Part shown: positions 22,020 through 33,519 of the stretch, piece after piece
Position numbering within the stretch: position 1 is the first letter of the stretch
Layout of the letters: each line of letters opens with the position of its first letter
Source of the DNA: Paragorgia papillata
Taxonomy: Eukaryota > Cnidaria > Anthozoa > Scleralcyonacea > Coralliidae
Direction: 5' to 3'
DNA: 64,000 bases
Assembly (NCBI GenBank): GCA_035771165.1
Contig: JAWNZC010000314.1
Location: 3,939,001-4,003,000 of the forward strand
Notes under the pieces: model-generated
Told to the model about the DNA's origin: nothing
Seen by the model: only the letters and a program-made list of their open reading frames with translations
Databases searched by the model: none
Made by a program: the position numbers and the translations under genes

Positions 22020-24400
22020 GCTTAGATATTCTAGTCTCTACATAAAAATTATGTTGTAAAATAGTATTTTATAGATTTTCCTATTGCTATTTCCAGTTGT
22101 ATGTCTTGTATTGTATTGCCATATTTTGTAAACAGTGTAAATCTAATAAAATGGTGAACGCTCAATTCATTCAAATCACCAAAATTATGTTGTAAAATAG
22201 TATTTTATAAATTTTTCTATTGTTATGTTATTTCCTTGTATTTTATTTTCTTGTCATATTTATTTACGTAATGTAAACAGTGTAAATCGAATAAAATGGT
22301 GAATGATGAATTCATAAATCACCAAAATTAAGTTGTAAAATTACGAAAGCCGGGTAGGGACTTCAGACTTTGGACTTCGGATTTCGGACTTTGGACTTTG
22401 GACTTCGGACTTCGGACTTCAGAGTTTATCACCTGCTCGCAGGCTAAGTTTGCCAGCCATTCAAAATAAATAAAGAGGTGAATGTATTGAATTTAATATT
22501 CATGCCCCTCAGTGGTCTTCCATTACCAGAAATTGATGACAAAATGGCCGCCGCTTAAGGGCTAATTTACATATAGTCCTTATAAAATGGCATCTAGTTT
22601 TGAACAGTAAACAAATAAGTAGGTCATGCACCACTGGATTGCCGTAGGATTTTGTTTGATACTTTCGAAATCATCTTTGGTCAAATGTTCCAGTGTTGAT
22701 AGAGGAATCTTTACCTTGCATGTAATAGATTACATATTGACTAAATTGGCTGAAGTTGTATATCTCTAGTTTAACAACTACCCGATGACAACAAGACAAT
22801 GGGCATTTTGAACTCACCATGATTGATGGAGGCTCAAACACTGACAAACGATAGCTCGAGAGATATCGTATAGGTATACCCGATTTAAAGAAATAAGGAA
22901 GGGAACAATTTGAAAATCGCTGTTGCTTAGATAGCGAGGTCGGCAAATAGTAGGCGAGATACTCAATTAGCAGAATTTTCATTTTAATATTTCCCCTCTA
23001 TATATTTACTATTTTCAACACAATTTGGCAGATCGTATATATTCCTGATGAAAATAAATAGGTCACTGAATGATTGGATAATGGTCGTTGTTTAGATCAG
23101 GAGGTCGGCAAATAGTTGGCAAGCTACTCAATAAGCAGAATTCTCACTTTAATATATTCGCCTTATATATTTACTGTTCAAAATGGGACGCCATCTTCTA
23201 AGGAATATATGTAAATGGCTTTCAAGCAGTGGCCATTTTGTCATCAATTTCTGGTAATGCGTTGCAAACTGTGTAAAGTGACAAGCCCAAATTATAAAAG
23301 CCCCGGGAATATTACTACACATTTCGTTATGTGCACACGGACATATGTATATCTGCTCAGCCGTAAACACAACGTCATAATGAAAATATTGTTTTATTTA
23401 TTTTATTTATCAAATAACGATATTTTTTATGTTTTTATGTCGTCGTGTTTACGGTTGAGCAGCGGTAAACCGGTCTGCGGTCTAGTCTGCGTTGGACGTC
23501 GGACGGTGTACACCAAAGATTCGGTTTGGTCTGACAGTGTTTCAAAGCACAGACTACGTCATCAGCGATGTTTATAATCAAACACAATTAACAAATTGAC
23601 TAGTATTAACGGTAGAGACACAATATTAAAACACCAAACAACAGAAATAACAATCAAGACAAGCTAGTGCTCGTGCCCACATTGTCCACTTTTAAACTGT
23701 GTTTACGGTTCAAAAAAAAGTCTATGCTATAGCATAGGCAATTGGAATTGGCAATATAGGCAATTGGAACGTTTACAACAGACGCCTATGTACCAATAGA
23801 GAACTATAGGCAGCATACTTAAAAAAATCTTATTATAACATCGGATAATTGATAAGCTCTGCCAGCAGGGTAGCTTACTTTAATATTCCTGGGACTTTTA
23901 TTCATCCATTTTGAGCGGCTATTAACAAACTCCTTAACTCCGAATTCGAAGTCCGAAGTCTGAAGTCTTTTTTATTAACTTTACAATCATTAAATATGAT
24001 TCGTGGAATAGACAAGAGGACGTAAATTTAATTTTTTTAGTCTAACCAGAGCATATAAAAACAAGAACAAGAACAAAAACTAAACTAAACTAAGTTTACT
24101 GTGAAGTCTGAAGTCTGAAGTCCCTACTCGGCTTTCTTATAAAATAGTATTTTATAGATTTTTCTATTGTTATTTCCTTGTATATGTATTGTCTTGGCAT
24201 ATAATTTATGTAAATGTAAACAGTGTAAATCGAATAAAATGGTGAATGGCCAATTCATAAATCACCAAAATTGTGTTATAAATCGAATAAAATGGTGAAT
24301 GGTCAATTCATAAATCACCAAAATTATGTTGTAAAATAGTGTTTTATGAATAGTATTTTATAGATTTTCGTATTATTTCCTTTTATATGTATTGTATTGT
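22020..24400. repeat. About 140-bp tandem satellite, split by a 1.8-kb insertion
   Basis: Units contain TTGTAAAATAGTATTTTATA, then a TTTCTATTG...CTTGTAT block, GTAAACAGTGTAAAT, AATAAAATGGTGAA and AATCACCAAAATTA. They recur at about 22042, 22180 and 22320, and continue after the insertion at about 24137, 24270 and 24330. The insertion (22345-24136) sits in the TTGTAAAAT part of a unit. Confidence 0.8.
22345..24136. mobile_element. 1.8-kb element with GAAAGCC...GGCTTTC ends, nested in satellite
   Basis: Both ends carry GAAAGCC(G/A)GGTAGGGACTT-type inverted repeats followed by GGACTTCGG-like short tandem repeats (22372-22430, 23945-23970, 24100-24125). TTGTAAAAT on the left and TTATAAAAT on the right are consistent with a 9-bp target-site duplication. 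A second inverted pair (about 22518-22610 and 23176-23260, TTGATGACAAAATGGCCGCC) nests inside. A small hairpin lies at 23353-23464. No transposase was recognised. Confidence 0.7.
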
Positions 24401-24436
24401 CATATTTATTTTCATTATTATTATTGTCATATTTAT

Positions 24437-24720
24437 GAAAGGGGCTATGTCACGCTATTTTTAGCCTCGATTGTCGTGTGCCCGGAGGGTACTCCCTAAA
24501 ATTCAGGATAGGGGCGTACCCAGGGGAGAAACTAAAACAGAGGTCGGAACATGACATTCTTGGGCCCACTTTCAGGGGTCGTCATGCATTGGAAGAATTT
24601 AAAACTCCCAACTTTCAAATTTGTTTTGAACCCACATATTTAGGGGGGTCCGGAGGCATGCCCCTCGGAAAATTTTTGAACTTTGGGTATCTGAGATGGC
24701 ATTTCCTGCGTTCTAACAAC
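24437..24720. other. Probable transposon-end fragment
   Basis: Contains AGGGGGGTCCGGAGGCATGC and a GGGCGTACCCAGGGG motif, sequence typical of the G-rich ends of degraded DNA transposons. No paired terminus was found. Low certainty. Confidence 0.3.
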
Positions 24721-25499
24721 ACCTTTTAGCAATTTTAAAAGTTTAAAAACAGACTTCTCTGCTGCAAGCTTCTGCCCAGAATTACAGAGGCATTTGCTTG
24801 ACGAATTATTGATCTTGCTGCCTCGATGATTGTACGATTTAGACGTTCGGCAACTCCATTTGCTCCGGACAATATGGATTCGTGAATTCATGGGAAATAC
24901 CCTTTTCTGCACAATATCTAGCGAAAATGTGAGAAGTATACTCTCCCCCATTATCACTTCTGAGGGCTTTAACCTTTCCATCCTTGCCGAATGTTCAGTT
25001 TCTTGATTTGGTGTCCAGACTGTTTTTCCACAAAGTTAACATACTCCTTGAACTTTGAAGAACTTCACTCTTTTTCTTGATGAAGTAAGCAGTGGTGTTC
25101 TTGAAAAATCATCAGTAAACGTCAACATATATCTACTTCCACCCTTTGATTCAACTTGCATCGGGCCACATCCTTCACATTCTTTCTCATGGTGATGATC
25201 AGCAACCACAATTTCCTTCTTAGCCAATTGATGAATATAATTGTAGTTTAAATGACCCAATCTTTGGTGCCAAACTCCAAGTGTTGGTACACTAGACGCT
25301 GTTGAAGCTTGTGCGAACTCAGCAGTGTTGACTGTGCACAGCTTGCCATCTAGTGGCTGTCCAATAACAAACTGTTTGTCACCCTTCAACACAATACATT
25401 TCTCCCTGTGAATTTCGGCTCTCATTAAGGCCATTGCAGGGACTGAGACTAGGTTTTTAGTCAATTTGGGTACAAATAATACTTTATACAATTCTACAG
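24720..25499 (-). pseudogene. Ty1/copia integrase fragment
   Basis: From 25499 downward the minus strand reads VLFVPKLTKNLVSV, then the GAG-pre-integrase motif VWHQRLGHLNYNYIHQL, GPMQVESKGGSRYMLTFTDD (start of the integrase core, about 25100-25165), and after frameshifts [15 protein letters not shown] (about 24825-24870). These are in copia order. Several frameshifts and stops are present. No LTR or RT is seen. Confidence 0.88.
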
Positions 25500-25501
25500 T
25501 A

Positions 25502-25676
25502 CCACAGTTAGAGTTCTTCAGGAATAGGACGAGATTTACCTGGAATCAAATATCATGAATGCTCTATGTTTCGAGAACTGACTCTTCGCCAAAGTGTTGT
25601 TATCGAAACAAAGAGCATTGATGAAAGTTTGATTCCAGGTAAATCTCATCCTATTCCTGAAGAACTCTAACTGTGG
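25502..25676. mobile_element. 175-bp hairpin MITE with TA flanks
   Basis: Arms of about 48 bp start CCACAGTTAGAGTTCTTCAG and are mirrored at 25629-25676. TA dinucleotides flank both ends (25500-25501 and 25677-25678), as for Tc1/mariner-type insertions. It lies at the 5' edge of the copia fragment. Confidence 0.85.
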
Positions 25677-25689
25677 TATAGAAATGTCA

Positions 25690-26336
25690 TATATATGATG
25701 GACGACCAACTCGAGATCTTCGAAGAGTTGGGTTATTATTCACATCGGGTAGTATTTTTTGCAGGATTATAACTCTGGTGCATGAGCTTGCTCCGATATA
25801 GTTAAAACTTCCCAAGGAATCAAGATGTTGTAGTACTTCACCCGGCCCTAATCTTTTTCTTGAATTTTTGACTGAGGAGCATGGGCCTGAGTTGCAGCGT
25901 GATTTGCATCTTGAAGTAGCAAACATGGCGTCAGAACCTAGTAATGTGCTCAAATTTAGCTTTAATAAATGTGCTACCGTAATTGATATTTGGTTTTTGA
26001 AAAAATATTTTATGCCATGCATGCTTGGGCACTATATTTTTATCTAAGTTTTTATGAAAAGGAATTGTTTGTTTTTTTGTTTTTTTTCATGCATCAGACG
26101 TTCAACTGACTCGACAGCAACTTCTAAACGAATAACTATAAGTTTTCTGCCATATTATACGCAGCCTGTCGTCCGATAATGTCTTCTACAATCATTTAAT
26201 ATAAGTCTTATCTTATATACTGTCCATCTTTTAGAAAAGGAAAACATTCGTTTTTCGTAAGCCGTACCATGAATCTTCTCGCTCGGTAGGCCCGGCCGTA
26301 TATATATACGGACAAAAACACACGCGTGCATATTAG
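25690..26336. other. No recognised gene
   Basis: A 111-codon minus frame (26022-25687) has no recognisable motif. TATATATATACGG and similar AT stretches occur near 26300. Nothing else is supported. Confidence 0.4.
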
Positions 26337-26497
26337 CCATTTCAGAATTGCGCTAGAGACCTGTGGATAGCAAGGTTGACAATGCATCATGGAACTGTTT
26401 TTGGGGACGGGTTCTTTGTTCTCGTCTCCCAAAACAACCCCATGATGCATTGTCAACCTTGCTATTCCCATGTCTCTAGCGCAATTCCGGAATGGCC
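26337..26497. repeat. Long palindrome (about 70-bp arms)
   Basis: GCCATTTCAGAATTGCGCTA (26337) mirrors TAGCGCAATTCCGGAATGGC (ending 26497), with the inner arms (GCAAGGTTGACAATGCATCATGG) near-perfect. It is probably a MITE. The target-site duplication is not clear. Confidence 0.75.
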
Positions 26498-26694
26498 AAT
26501 CTTCTTAGCTTTCCTGCTAGCTATAGCACGAAACATTTGGTTCATACACTATTTTCAATTTTGTTACTGGTGGTGCAATCACTGATCTCTATATAACAGT
26601 GGTTACAAGCTGTCGTTAGTTAGTATAGTACTCTCCGCTTGGAGTTTGTCAAATTTTTGTTACGGTTCTTACTGCATGTAGAAACTCTAATGAT

Positions 26695-26975
26695 GATGAT
26701 AATAATAATGATAATAATAATAATAATAATTAATATTTATATTGCGTATGTTCCATAGATATATGCTCACTTGCGCATTACAATACAGTGTACTGAAATA
26801 CTAATAGACTAATAATATTAATATACAGACTAATATACAGACATGTTATCTATATTATATTATATATATATTATATTTTATTATATTATATATTATATTA
26901 TATTACATTACATTACATTACATTACATTGCATTGCATTGCATTGCATTGCATTGCATTGCATTTTATTTTATTT
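26695..26975. repeat. AAT microsatellite and ATATT/ATTAC/ATTGC pentanucleotide tract
   Basis: (AAT)n with (GAT) interruptions occupies 26695-26730. From 26850 to 26965 a pentanucleotide tract grades from ATATT through five ATTAC units to about nine ATTGC units. Confidence 0.9.
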
Positions 26976-26984
26976 ACGCATGAG

Positions 26985-27480
26985 CTACATTGAGTTTACT
27001 GGTCATTCCATGTTTCCAAAGGTGAAACAAATCGTCTGGTATTAGTGAAAGGAAAAATTAAGTCTGTCATATTTGAAAGAACACTTATAAAATGACAAAG
27101 TAACATCTTTTGTAGTTTTCTGTTCCCTTGTTGAGATACATAACTTTCTCCCAGTAAGTCATGTGACATCAAGATGTTTAATTTACGTAACAAACAAACA
27201 AACTGAAGTATCTAAACAACGAAACAAAAGTACTGAAAAAGATGTTTGGCTTTGTCATTTTAAGTGTCCTTTCGATTAAGACAGATTTCAACAAACAGAA
27301 ATATCTCAACAATTAAATAACTCATACGGAAAGTACTTCTAGCCGGATAAAATCAAAATTGATTGAAGAGAAAATTTTCCATCTTACTGCCCCTTTAACG
27401 AAGCAAGGAAACGAAAAAGTTGTGATTTTAAGTATTCTTTCAAATAAGACAACATAAGTTTTGCTTCATAGACATTTTGA
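26985..27480. mobile_element. Fragments of the AAGTCTGTCTTATTTGAAAG MITE family
   Basis: Inverted arms at about 27055-27115 and 27238-27290 match the ends of the elements at 59459, 61993 and (more distantly) 36352. A further piece lies at 27370-27460. It forms the 3' flank of the minus-strand membrane-protein gene. Confidence 0.6.
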
Positions 27481-27501
27481 ACTTTATAAAGACGTGTTAT
27501 A

Positions 27502-29112
27502 TTAGTGTGCAAAAGGCATCGAACAGTTTCTAATGTGCGAGTGGTCCGTACGAACTTGAAAAACACTAATCATTACTGGAGAAAAATAACACATAGCTAC
27601 AGTCACTGATATAACATTAGCCATCAAATGACGTAACCAATACTTTGACCAAACTCTCTTGATTGGGATATCATGAAAATGAATCTGAATCCAGATTGCA
27701 ATCCAGTTAAAAACAAACTCGATTCCGACACCAATCGCAACCCGAATACAGACATTTTCTCGGAGTAGTACTTCACTCAGCGAAACCTCCGCGATTTCAA
27801 ACTGCGAGAGAACAACAAAAGCTTGACTGAGAATAAAAGCGATATACTGAAACAGCATAGTCTGAATTTCAACATCGGCACGAAGGCGTCTGTTTTGTGC
27901 TGTATCAAACGGTACGTGTCCACGTTTTGCACAACAGGGACAACAGCTTTTCGAAGACTTGATAATGAACTTCCACATTCTAATCTGAAGGCTTTGTGTC
28001 GCGTGGAATATTATATTGAGGCCGCCATCAAGAAGAGAAAGGCCGGTAAACAATCCCAGACTTTTGAAATCGGCTTGCATAATACGGTACAAACTAATCG
28101 GGATACTTTGAATGAAATACACGAACACAAAACATCTTTCTGCGTAGACCATGCCTGAGCTAGCTGTTAAAGCAATGTAATTCGCAATAGCTACAGCTGG
28201 AAGGTTTATCATTGGCGAAATGGCTGCAAGAATGGCCTTTTTTAGTTCATCTTCGTAATTATTAAAAGCAGGGATAATACAATACCTATACAGCAAACAC
28301 CATATGAAGGTAAGCACAAACGGCATTGCAATAATCAGACCGATTTTCGTTTTACTCCATTGGAACCTGGGTCGTGATTCATGAAGCTTTCTAGCCACAA
28401 CCGCACTACTGCAAATGACACCTGCAAAATATAATATATTTCCAGGAATTGTGTAGACAAGACCCTTTCCAAAAAGGCCGAAAATCAGCGAGAATGCTTT
28501 GTAGATTATAATTACTGCTCCAACCGCAAGCCCAATAGCTACAGTAGCGAGATAATGAGATTTGAATTCTGTCCAACCGAATAGTAAGGCTATTGTGGCT
28601 GCAAACCATAAATTAATGGGAATCGTTTGAATAGATACACCGAGAAATTGCCATCTTTTAACGGAGAATGATGTACTCGTGTTTTCGTTCTTTGTTTCCA
28701 AGCATAAATCTGTAGTATTAAGATCAATGTAAAGCGTGATGATAGGAATAACTGCTAAGGGTAGGGCCACAAACATGATTGTGAAACTCGTCCAAAAACT
28801 TTTTGCGACAGATCGAAGATAATTTCTGGGGCTTGCTTCTTCCTCATTCTCTCTAGATGTCGCAGTTATGGGGGTTGTAAAGATCTCGGACTTCTCTTGT
28901 AGTAACTGATATCCGAGGAGGGACGGCTCAGCTGCTTTGGGATGTTCTCGATCAATGTGATCCGACCAAAGCGTTCTTGTATTATCCGGAGGATACTCTT
29001 GACAACTCAAGTCCGTCTCACTCTCTACGTTTGCATTGAAATTTCTTGCCTGCTCTGAAGTGCAACCAGTCATAAGCCATACAAGAATACTTACAATCTC
29101 TTCGAGAATCAT
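27502..29112 (-). CDS. Intronless multi-pass membrane protein (about 10 TM), unknown family
   Basis: An open frame runs from 29211 to 27502 (569 codons). The first Met lies inside the adjacent MITE (29195-30016), so the Met at 29112 (MILEEIV..., 536 residues) is the more likely start. Hydrophobic segments, in numbering of the long frame, lie at about 141-163, 195-213, 219-239, 250-273, 289-310, 327-350, 355-378, 450-470, 488-508 and 528-550. A CCPCC cluster (423-427) with basic residues lies in the loop between segments 7 and 8. An acidic soluble stretch (51-135) precedes the first strong segment. A long uninterrupted frame amid decayed transposons suggests selection. I do not recognise a transporter or receptor family. 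It could be an intact retrogene or a lineage-specific membrane protein. Confidence 0.75.
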   Translation of the reverse strand: MILEEIVSILVWLMTGCTSEQARNFNANVESETDLSCQEYPPDNTRTLWSDHIDREHPKAAEPSLLGYQLLQEKSEIFTTPITATSRENEEEASPRNYLRSVAKSFWTSFTIMFVALPLAVIPIITLYIDLNTTDLCLETKNENTSTSFSVKRWQFLGVSIQTIPINLWFAATIALLFGWTEFKSHYLATVAIGLAVGAVIIIYKAFSLIFGLFGKGLVYTIPGNILYFAGVICSSAVVARKLHESRPRFQWSKTKIGLIIAMPFVLTFIWCLLYRYCIIPAFNNYEDELKKAILAAISPMINLPAVAIANYIALTASSGMVYAERCFVFVYFIQSIPISLYRIMQADFKSLGLFTGLSLLDGGLNIIFHATQSLQIRMWKFIIKSSKSCCPCCAKRGHVPFDTAQNRRLRADVEIQTMLFQYIAFILSQAFVVLSQFEIAEVSLSEVLLRENVCIRVAIGVGIEFVFNWIAIWIQIHFHDIPIKRVWSKYWLRHLMANVISVTVAMCYFSPVMISVFQVRTDHSHIRNCSMPFAH

Positions 29113-29194
29113 TTTCGTAGTAAGCTCTGCCTTTACTCCCTTCTCAATTATGCGAGGTCTTATACAACATTTCTTACACTGATCTAATAACTTA

Positions 29195-30016
29195 GGCCAT
29201 GTCCACACCAATCCGTTTTCAAACGAAAACGGAGACCTCGTATCGAAAGCGTATCAAATGTTTTCCGTCTACATGCTATCGTTTTCGAATAATTTTTGTC
29301 ATCCACTAAAAGACCGCCTTTGGCCACGTCCATACACTAATCCGTTTTCAAACGAAAACAGAGGCTTCTTGATATACGGTAAGGTAATGGTCTTTCGTCC
29401 ACACTAATCCGGCGTCTTCGGTGACCGAAAACGGAGCTTCTCGAAAACGCTGATGTCACGATGATTATGCATTTATGCGATCTGGGTTCCAGTCACCCAC
29501 GGCCTTTACGATGCTATTAAAGACGACGACGGCGGTTAAAAAGCAACATAAAGTTTTGTATTAAAAAAGGTCACGACTGATATTTGAAGCTATTTTAATG
29601 ACTTTCAAAACGCCCCAGTTCTGCTAAAATGTGTCAGTATTGAAGTCAATCTTAACCAACATGCAGTTCTCATATTTTGGTAAGTTGACGTCGCCCTGAA
29701 GACGTGAAAATGCTCTATTTGCGTTGAATAAAGAACGAGGACGCTGTTCAGAGATTATATACTCTAGGGAGGAAAAATTATTCATTCTCTTTGTTTCGCA
29801 ACTAATTATTTTATTTAAACGACGACGTCGTTGAAGTTGCCATTGTACTTCGTAAAGTCCCTATATATAATGTGCTTTTTCTGGCTCATTTCGGTGTTTC
29901 AGTGTGGATGGCAAAAACGATTCGAAAACGATAGTGTATACGGAAAACTCTTGATACGTTTTCGATACGAGGTCTCCATTTTTGTTTGAAAACGGATTAG
30001 TGTGGACGATATGGCC
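29195..30016. mobile_element. PIF/Harbinger-like MITE, TSD TTA
   Basis: The ends GGCCATGTCCACACCAATCC and its near reverse complement (ending 30016) continue about 100 bp inward (CGTTTTC...CGAAAACGGAGACCTCGTATCG). TTA flanks both sides (29192-29194 and 30017-30019), the 3-bp duplication expected of PIF/Harbinger. An internal third copy of the end lies at 29315-29365. Copy 1 of the duplicated block begins inside the right end of another copy (about 4508-4580). Confidence 0.85.
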
Positions 30017-32528
30017 TTATTTCGAGTGTGCAATCTATTTGTCCAAATACTTGGAAATACTCCAAATACCATGCCAGGGGTTTCTCAAAAACATAGCGAT
30101 GGTTGGCTAGGAAACAATAGATAGATCGTATCGGGTCGCAATGGTTTGTTTATCTAATCGTAATAAAAAATATTAATCCCCAGCATAAAAACGAAATATA
30201 GCCATATTATATAATATTAATAATATTTATCAAGGAGTAGAACTAACGTTTCGTCGCATCGCGCAACATCATCAGAGTGAGATAAAATACAGTAAACAAT
30301 GAATAAATCAGAAATATAAGAGTATTATATTACATACATGTTCAGAAAGGCGGAAGTGAAGTAGAAAAGTCTAAATTAAATAAGGAAAGAGGGACGGAGC
30401 TAATATAGGCATTTAAAGAAGATTTAGGTTTGGAGATTAGACTACGACTTTCACGTACGGGCAGTTCAGACGTTGAAGAACAAGAGAAAATGATTTTGAA
30501 ATCGTTAAGTGAGCAGTGTGGCCAGTTTCAGTGAGATGTGAGAGGATGCTGGTCGGTGAAGGCATAGTTAATAGAACATATGGTTTGGAAGCTCTATTGT
30601 CTTTCAACTTGAAGTAATGGTTATGTTGAAAGACAATGGAGTTCCTTATATGGAAGTAAATTCTATGAACACGTGACGACGAAGGACCACAACACGTGGC
30701 GATGAAAGACTACACTAATTAAACCCGGTCGTTGCTATTGGATGACTGCTTCATTATACAGAAAATACAATGCCGTGAAGTTGCACAAATTTCCATGAAC
30801 TTGAACAAAAACATAGAACAATGATTTTGGACGACTTTCCAAACCATGTGTATACGTTCTATTAACTATGGTGGAGGGTTAACAAGTGATATGAGACTCG
30901 TGTGTGTAAATGGCGAGCCGTTTGGCCCACATACAATGTGGTACAGCATTGACACCTGTAAAAGAATAAACAACATGAAATCTTAATAGACCCTTAGGAA
31001 TTCTGTCCTTAAAAGTGAAAAAGTGTGAAAGACGTTTGGTTGGGCAGAAAATGCATCGGATGTTGACGTGAGGAAAGGCGGAAGAACAACGGCTGATGAT
31101 TTGTGTGCGGATTTGAATGTGAATAGAAAAATAAAGAAACTATTCTCAACAGTTCACCAAATAATTCAACGGAGCGGGAGGGCAACGAAGTCCATACTGA
31201 GTTTGCCCTTCGAAACCGACATACCGTTCAAAGCAAGACTATCAACCCTAAATATGTTGCCTTGTGCTATTGGTACGAATATCTGGATATCTTATTACTC
31301 GAGCTATACCTATATGGTAGGCCGAATCTAGGTTTCGGCATTTTTTATTTTGTTTGGGGGGTATTTGCGAAACTGTAAGGTATGTTGCGTGTTCGATTTT
31401 TCGAGTTTGACCATCGCTTGAATCTGCTGAATTCAGCACTGTATGTTTTGTTTACTGAAGGTATTACTGTAAGATCGTTTAATACTTTAATTATATTCGG
31501 CTAAATGGGCTTATTGTCGCTTGTTGTTTACTATTAGACCTAGCAATCGCTTCGTGGAACCAAGTACTTCATATAAGATCATCTATACATGCTTTTTACA
31601 AACACGTATTATATATTATGCACACGCTGTTCCGCAGGTTTTCTAGATGTGCGAAGGCTACGCCAATAGCAGAATCAGTAGCCCGAGTGAGCAGGCGTGA
31701 ATCTCAGAACTAATTCTATTACAGCTGTACTTGCCGTTTTATACTTTAACTAAGGTCACTAACGTAATTGGCTCACGCTGTGTTGGTGTTCCTGAGCTGT
31801 TTTGTAATACTGACAGTCAAAGTTAATAAATAAATAAAACCTTTTCACTTTGCTCTATCTAAAACACTGTCTACACGGACGGCACTCTACTTTTATACAC
31901 TTTCGCCTTATTTTTAGGTTGGTTCTTACTTAAAATTACAGTATCTAATCTACTACACGTAGATTTATAGTGTATAAAAGTAATATTTTCTGAGATATAC
32001 TGATGTTATAATACCAGAAAATGCTGAAAACGAAAGCATTTTAAGCAAGTGTTATGTAATGGTGGTATGGCATCTCAATCGAGCGATTTCAATTGAAAAA
32101 TACAAAATGAGATTTTATTCATGGTGTGTGTAAAATTTATTCATACAGCAACTTGTTTATTTCGCATAGTTAATTGCGATCCTAAGAATTAGATGGACAC
32201 CGGTTTTCATCTAATATCTTAGCCGGTTCCCAACTTCAATCAGATGATTGAATGAACTATTGTAATTGGCTGATTATCTCATGAATTATTAATGAGTTTT
32301 AGATATATATTTGGAATATAATTTTAGCTTAAATGGCCACCAACCTGTGCTGAAATAGTGATTATTTAATAGTTGAGTCGATTTTCTTTGTTCTTTCTAC
32401 AGCTGTATCTACGATATATCCCAAGAGAACCGATCAACTGTATATAGATATTACCCTGGTCAACAGGACAATATCAAGATATTGCCCTGGTCAACAGGGC
32501 AATATATATATAGTAATTATATGTTTTT
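29938..32528. repeat. 2.5-kb duplicated block, copy 2
   Basis: Direct repeat of 4508-7062. It contains the second Penelope-like C-terminal remnant (minus, about 30230-30960), a LINE scrap (plus, 31068-31331) and the ATATTGCCCTGGTCAACAGG hairpin (32455-32510). Differences from copy 1: no 181-bp MITE at about 30975, extra sequence at about 32117-32300, an unrelated middle (31300-31690), and a small duplication CACGTG...GACGACGAAGGAC at 30672-30712. Confidence 0.85.
31068..31331 (+). pseudogene. LINE RT C-terminal scrap (copy 2)
   Basis: Plus frame with SGRATKSILSLPFETDIPFK then ARLSTLNMLPC, resembling the region after the RT palm in CR1/L2-like LINEs. It is short and has no flanking RT. It matches 5740-6050 in copy 1. 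Confidence 0.45.
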
Positions 32529-32554
32529 TCAAAGACCTCCTCAACTATTAAATA

Positions 32555-32900
32555 TGTATAGGTTAGTGACCGAAACCGAGGTCACTACGCTGGTTATTAA
32601 CCCCGAGGGCCGCAGGCCCGAGGGTAATAACCAGCGTAGTGACCGAGGTTAAGGTCACTAACCGACTTAGTTTATTCATGACACAGACGATATTTGTCGT
32701 TATTTAACAAAAAAATGGTATTCTAGACGTAGTTTTAAAGCGATATAGTAGGTCATTTAATATGCAAGGTCAATAACCTATTTATTGACCGCGGCACATC
32801 AAAGATAATTTATGCATGAATAAACTAAGTCAGTTAATTACCTTGAACCACGGCTTTTATCCAAATAAACCCCTCGGCCGCCTGCGGCCCCCGGAATGGT
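32555..32900. mobile_element. Palindromic MITE cluster
   Basis: The near-perfect palindrome at 32560-32662 (GGTTAGTGACC...GAGGTCACTACGCTGGTTAT mirrored about GGCCGCAGGCC) is followed by an inverted pair, ACTTAGTTTATTCATGACAC (32664) and GCATGAATAAACTAAGTCAG (about 32812-32831). The part at 32826-32890 also occurs upstream of gene A (14776-14850). A related palindrome lies at 58138-58200. Confidence 0.65.
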
Positions 32901-32937
32901 TCAGCGGTCTGGAATCTGCCGTTCCAGACCGCTGAGA
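32895..32937. repeat. 15-bp perfect stem-loop
   Basis: TTCAGCGGTCTGGAA and its near reverse complement face each other across a six-base loop. No U-run follows, and the meaning is unknown. Confidence 0.5.
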
Positions 32938-32939
32938 GA

Positions 32940-33400
32940 ATTTAATAAACCGGCTACATGCAACAAGAAGGATAATAATTTCAGAACTACTCATTGTTGA
33001 AATCTATCGTACAGGTATGTTGTTAGAAATTGTGTTAAGCTTTCATTTGATGTATAGTTTAAGTTTCCATGTTATGTGAAACATTTTTTCAAAATGTTCG
33101 TAGTTATGTTCGTAATAATATAACATTTACTTCTCACAAATACAGTATAGAATTTCAAATGTTTTTTATTCAACTACGTAACGTACAACCTTGAGCGATA
33201 TGTCAAACAAAAGCAATTGAAAAATGCTATTTGGGGTAGAAAGTTCAGGATTCTAGCTAAACGGAAAGTACTTTAAAAATGGGAAAACATATATATGCCA
33301 TTTTGGTTTAGTTCGCAAGAAAGATGGTGGCGAATACGAGCCTAACACTTTGTCAAGTTTTCACAGAACGTTTACAACACTTGTAGTCATATAATAAACT
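32940..33400. other. No recognised gene
   Basis: AT-rich sequence with no supported exon or paired repeat. Confidence 0.4.
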
Positions 33401-33519
33401 ACTTATTGACCTCGCTTGTTCGGTCTGTACTAGTGAAATATCGGACCTCCGTTTTCTGCACGGACCTCGCTTCGCTGCGCTCGCTCGGTTGGCATGGTTT
33501 GAAAACTTTGCAATCAATA

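Noticed and set aside
27823..28158. Plus-strand 111-codon frame
   Set aside because: It lies antisense within the membrane-protein gene and has no supporting feature.
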